64,000 nucleotides of DNA from Arion vulgaris. Its lineage: Eukaryota > Mollusca > Gastropoda > Stylommatophora > Arionidae. The notes below the pieces were generated by a model. It was not told the origin of the DNA, ran no database searches, and worked only from the letters and a program-made list of their open reading frames with translations. Location of the stretch: contig CM036775.1 in NCBI GenBank assembly GCA_020796225.1, forward strand, positions 12,593,671-12,657,670, read 5' to 3'. Position 1 is the stretch's first letter, and the number at the start of each line of letters is the position of its first letter. The translations under genes were made by a program, and so were the position numbers. Positions 61,570-64,000 of this stretch are shown piece after piece.

Positions 61570-61830
61570 AACAAAGATTGGAGAGAATGATGCCTGTGTG
61601 TTTTGGAGCCCAAGTTGAGCAAAGAATAGTAACACTGCCACCTACAAGGCATGTCATAAGAGGCAGCTCAGGTTGGGACCTAGGAAAGCTACCCTAGTAA
61701 ATAAAAAGCGTCGCAGAAATTAAATGTGCTGGCCTGGTCTACTTTTAGGTGCATAACTGGCACAACATACAGTTGGTTGTAGGCTCAGATCTTATATAGA
61801 TCACAAAGAATGGTTTAACAAGGGGTCGAT
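61570..61830 (+). repeat. S8 SINE, plus strand
   Basis: Core GCAAAGAATAGTAACACTGC then GGCATGTCATAAGAGGCAGC, then CTACCCTAGTAAATAAAAAG and GCATAACTGGCACAACATAC. It ends about 90 bp before the OSBP ORD exon. Confidence 0.8.
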
Positions 61831-61917
61831 GTGGAGCATTATAAGAAGGAAAATATTAGCTTAGTTAATGCATATTGTTTGCAAAACACTTGTGAATTGT
61901 GTGATACTTTTCTGCAG

Positions 61918-62163
61918 GTAAACTTCAATGAGCCACTCTCAATGCTACAAAGAATCATGGAAGAAATGGAATATTCGGAACTTCTTGACCAAGCTGCCAA
62001 ATGTAGTGATTCAGCTGAGCAGATGGTCTGGGTAGCTGCTTTTACTGTGTCCGCTTATGCAACAACTCTTTTCAGAGTTGGTAAACCTTTCAACCCATTA
62101 TTAGGAGAAACTTTTGAGTTTGACAGAATGGAAGATTTAGGATGGAAAGGTATCTCAGAACAG
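61918..62163 (+). CDS. OSBP: OSBP exon, N-terminal half of sterol-binding ORD
   Basis: Internal exon of 82 codons, phase 0 at both ends. The acceptor is TTTTCTGCAG ending at 61917 and the donor GTGAGA starts at 62164. The peptide starts VNFNEPLSMLQRIMEEMEYS and later contains AAFTVSAYATTLFRVGKPFN followed by PLLGETFEFDRMEDLGW. These are the conserved ORD blocks of OSBP-type proteins (FNEPLSMLQR and KPFNPLLGETFE). FNEPLSMLQR matches the OSBP/ORP4 group better than ORP1/2 or ORP3/6/7. The exon stops at ISEQ, so the family fingerprint (E-Q-V-S-H-H-P-P) is split by the next intron. The Val-Ser-His-His-Pro-Pro exon is not found in the remaining 1.8 kb, so the gene runs off the right edge. The role known for the family is sterol and PI4P exchange at membrane contact sites. 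Confidence 0.96.
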
Positions 62164-62204
62164 GTGAGACCAGATATTTGATTTTTGTTTAGTTTTGTAA
62201 CTTG

Positions 62205-62835
62205 AAGATTGGCAATAGCAATCAGGAAGTTAAACACTGTGAAGAACATGTGGCAAAGTACCAGCAATGGAGCAATCAGGAAGTTAAACACTGTGAAGAA
62301 CATGTAAAGTACCAGCAATGGAGAAACAGGAAGTTAAACACTGTGAAGAACATGTGGCAAAGTACCAGCAATGGCAATAGCATTCAAGTTAAACACTGTG
62401 AAGAAATGTGAGTACAGCAATGGAATCAGAGTTAAACACTGTGAAGAACATGTGGCAAAGTACCAGCAATGGCAATAGTAATCAAGATTAACACTATGAA
62501 GAACATGTAGCAAAGTACAGCAATGGCAAAGCAATCAGAAGTAACACTTGAAGAACATGTAGCAAAGTACCATGAATGCAACAAGTTAAACATGAAGAAC
62601 ATGGCAAGTACAGCAATGGAAATAGAACAAGTTAAACACTATGAAGAACATGTGCAAAGTACAAATGGCAATGCAATCAGAAGTTAAACCTGTGAAGAAC
62701 ATGTAGCAAAGTACCACAATGGCAATAGTAATCAAGTTAAACACGTGAAGAAATTGCAAAGTACAGCAATAGCAATCAGAAGTTAAACGCTATGAGAACA
62801 TGTAGCAAAGTACCAGCAAATAATAAAACTAAAAT
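62205..62835. repeat. Degenerate 56-58 bp tandem array just after an OSBP donor
   Basis: The unit AGTTAAACACTGTGAAGAAC then ATGTGGCAAAGTACCAGCAA and TGGCAATAGCAATC repeats about 11 times. Copies become more eroded by single-base deletions to the right. It begins about 45 bp after the donor at 62164. Confidence 0.9.
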
Positions 62836-62879
62836 ACTGAGAACATGCATTTCCAGTGGCTACTATGGTTGTGAATCAC

Positions 62880-63245
62880 AAAAAAAGAATTAAATCTAGT
62901 CCTTCAAACATACAGAAAGATCCTATGAATACCATGGACAGAAAAAGAAAGAACACTGATGTCCTGAAAGAACTAAATGTTAAAGACAATTGACTGATAA
63001 ACAATATACTATACAAAAAAATTTGATACTTTGGTCACATCAATAGTCACTATGGCCTGGAGAGAACAATATTAGAGGGCAGGGTCCCAGGATACAGAGG
63101 AAGACCAAGAAGAAGATGGCTACAAGATATTAAAGAAACCATGAATATGACCCTCGACGAAGTGGGTGAACTAGCTAGAGACAGAGTGAATTTCAGATGT
63201 GCTGCAAAGAGAGCAACGTCCTATAAATGATACGCAACCTTGATG
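62880..63245 (+). pseudogene. LINE-A C-terminal tail
   Basis: It encodes DPMNTMDRKRKNTDVLKELN, then YFGHINSHYGLERTILEGRV, PGYRGRPRRRWLQDIKETMN and ARDRVNFRCAAKRATSYK, then a stop; two internal stops/frameshifts. Confidence 0.85.
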
Positions 63246-63249
63246 ATGA

Positions 63250-63570
63250 ATGTAACTTGCTTTCACAGTTATCATCATCAGGTGTCGTATCGCTGGCGTA
63301 GGTGATCATGGATCTCTACAAACCTCTGTCCCTGTTTGCTATCATCTCAGATGTTGGCGCTCTTCCGTGTCATGAAGTCAGCCTGTTCAAAATTTTCTCT
63401 GTCTTCTTCTACCTCAATTCCCCTCGATTTTACCGGTTGCCCCATTGTGTTCTAAGCCTTCCCCATCATATTTCCAAAAATGATGATTGCCTCTTTCGTA
63501 TATTGATGATAAGCTGTCACTGTCTTGGCCTCATTCAACACCTCCATATTTGTCATTTTTAACAACAGGT
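63250..63570 (-). pseudogene. LINE-D 3' end
   Basis: CATCATCAGGTGTCGTATCG then GATCATGGATCTCTACAAAC and CTTCCGTGTCATGAAGTC match the LINE-D end at 18710-18990 and 40960-41080. Confidence 0.7.
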
Positions 63571-63579
63571 GGAGTTGGG

Positions 63580-64000
63580 TTGAAGGAAATTAAAAAAAGA
63601 ACAAACATGGCTTACAAAAAATTAAACAACTAAAAACAGCATGGAACAGAACTGATAAGAAAACAAAGATCAGAATAATAAGAGCATGCATATTCCAAGT
63701 GGCAACGTATGGGTGTGAAGCATGGACATTTAATAAAAAAACATATGTGCTTTTGAATATGTGTTACAAAAGAGTCCTCTGTATGTCATGGACAGAGAAG
63801 AGAACAAATAGATCTATCCAAAAAGAACTTAAAATCAAAGAAAACTGGCTGATGCTACTAATAAATTAGAGAAAATTAAGATATTTTAGACATCTAAAAA
63901 GGCACAAGGGCTGGAGAAGACCATCATGGAAGGGGGCATACCGACGAAGAGGATCACCAAGGAGAAGATGGATTCAGGGTGTAACTGATTGTTAAACATG
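63580..64000 (+). pseudogene. LINE-D RT-downstream region, runs off the window
   Basis: Frames encode KQHGTELIRKQR, VTKESSVCHGQRREQ, KRTNRSIQKELKIKENWLML and LRYFRHLKRHKGWRRPSWKG, then RRWIQGVTDC. Same layout as 29410-29655 (reversed). Cut by the right edge. Confidence 0.75.

Larger units (their letters stand above)
59419..61917 (+). other. OSBP: OSBP intron between the two ORD exons (2.5 kb)
   Basis: The intron starts GTAAGT and ends TCTGCAG. It contains a 74-bp tandem array, a TTAA MITE, an S3 SINE inserted in LINE sequence, a hammerhead-like repeat and an S8 SINE. Confidence 0.85.

Noticed and set aside
62164..64000. The next OSBP exon (VSHHPP fingerprint)
   Set aside because: No matching sequence in the last 1.8 kb, which is a tandem array and LINE relics.

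Overview
The window looks like intronic and intergenic DNA from an invertebrate animal with a repeat-dense genome. A mollusc or another lophotrochozoan is my best guess, with low confidence. The grounds are spliced exons with GT/AG boundaries, many mosaic tRNA-derived SINEs, decayed non-LTR retrotransposons and several MITE families. There is no bacterial or viral gene organisation.

Only one host gene can be supported: an oxysterol-binding protein (OSBP) gene on the + strand. Four consecutive exons lie at 52131-52230, 57611-57722, 59242-59418 and 61918-62163. They join in a consistent reading frame. They encode an acidic FFAT-type motif (ER/VAP binding), a low-complexity serine-rich linker and the start of the sterol/PI4P-binding ORD domain, as far as the Glu-Gln just before the family fingerprint. 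The 5' exons (PH domain, coiled coil) and the rest of the ORD are not visible. They should lie outside the window or in exons too short for me to recognise.

Everything else I can explain is repetitive. Region by region: 0-4 kb holds nested SINEs and a 66-bp array made from a LINE tail. 5-7 kb holds MITEs and SINEs. 7.65-10.43 kb is a 20-copy, 140-bp array made from another LINE tail. 10.5-21 kb is a mix of SINEs, LINE 3' ends and hAT-type MITEs with clear target-site duplications. 21.4-22.1 kb is a 36-bp array. 22-34 kb holds MITEs, SINEs and a 37-bp array. 34-38 kb holds LINE reverse-transcriptase relics. 38.8-40.1 kb is a CT-rich array inside a LINE. 42-46.6 kb holds two long fold-back structures. 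46.9-48.6 kb is a hAT-type MITE holding a piggyBac-like MITE, a SINE and a 33-bp array. 48.9-64 kb is the OSBP gene region, whose introns carry the same families.

The long open frames (up to 460 codons) are all by-products of tandem arrays or LINE fragments, not genes. The most informative observations are the OSBP exons with their FFAT motif, the nested insertions dated by target-site duplications, three tandem arrays each seeded from the 3' coding end of a different LINE, SINE families that share one core module with different tails, and a dispersed repeat whose core resembles a hammerhead ribozyme with a paired change at two contacting core positions. All repeat family names used here (S1-S8, LINE-A to LINE-H) are local labels.
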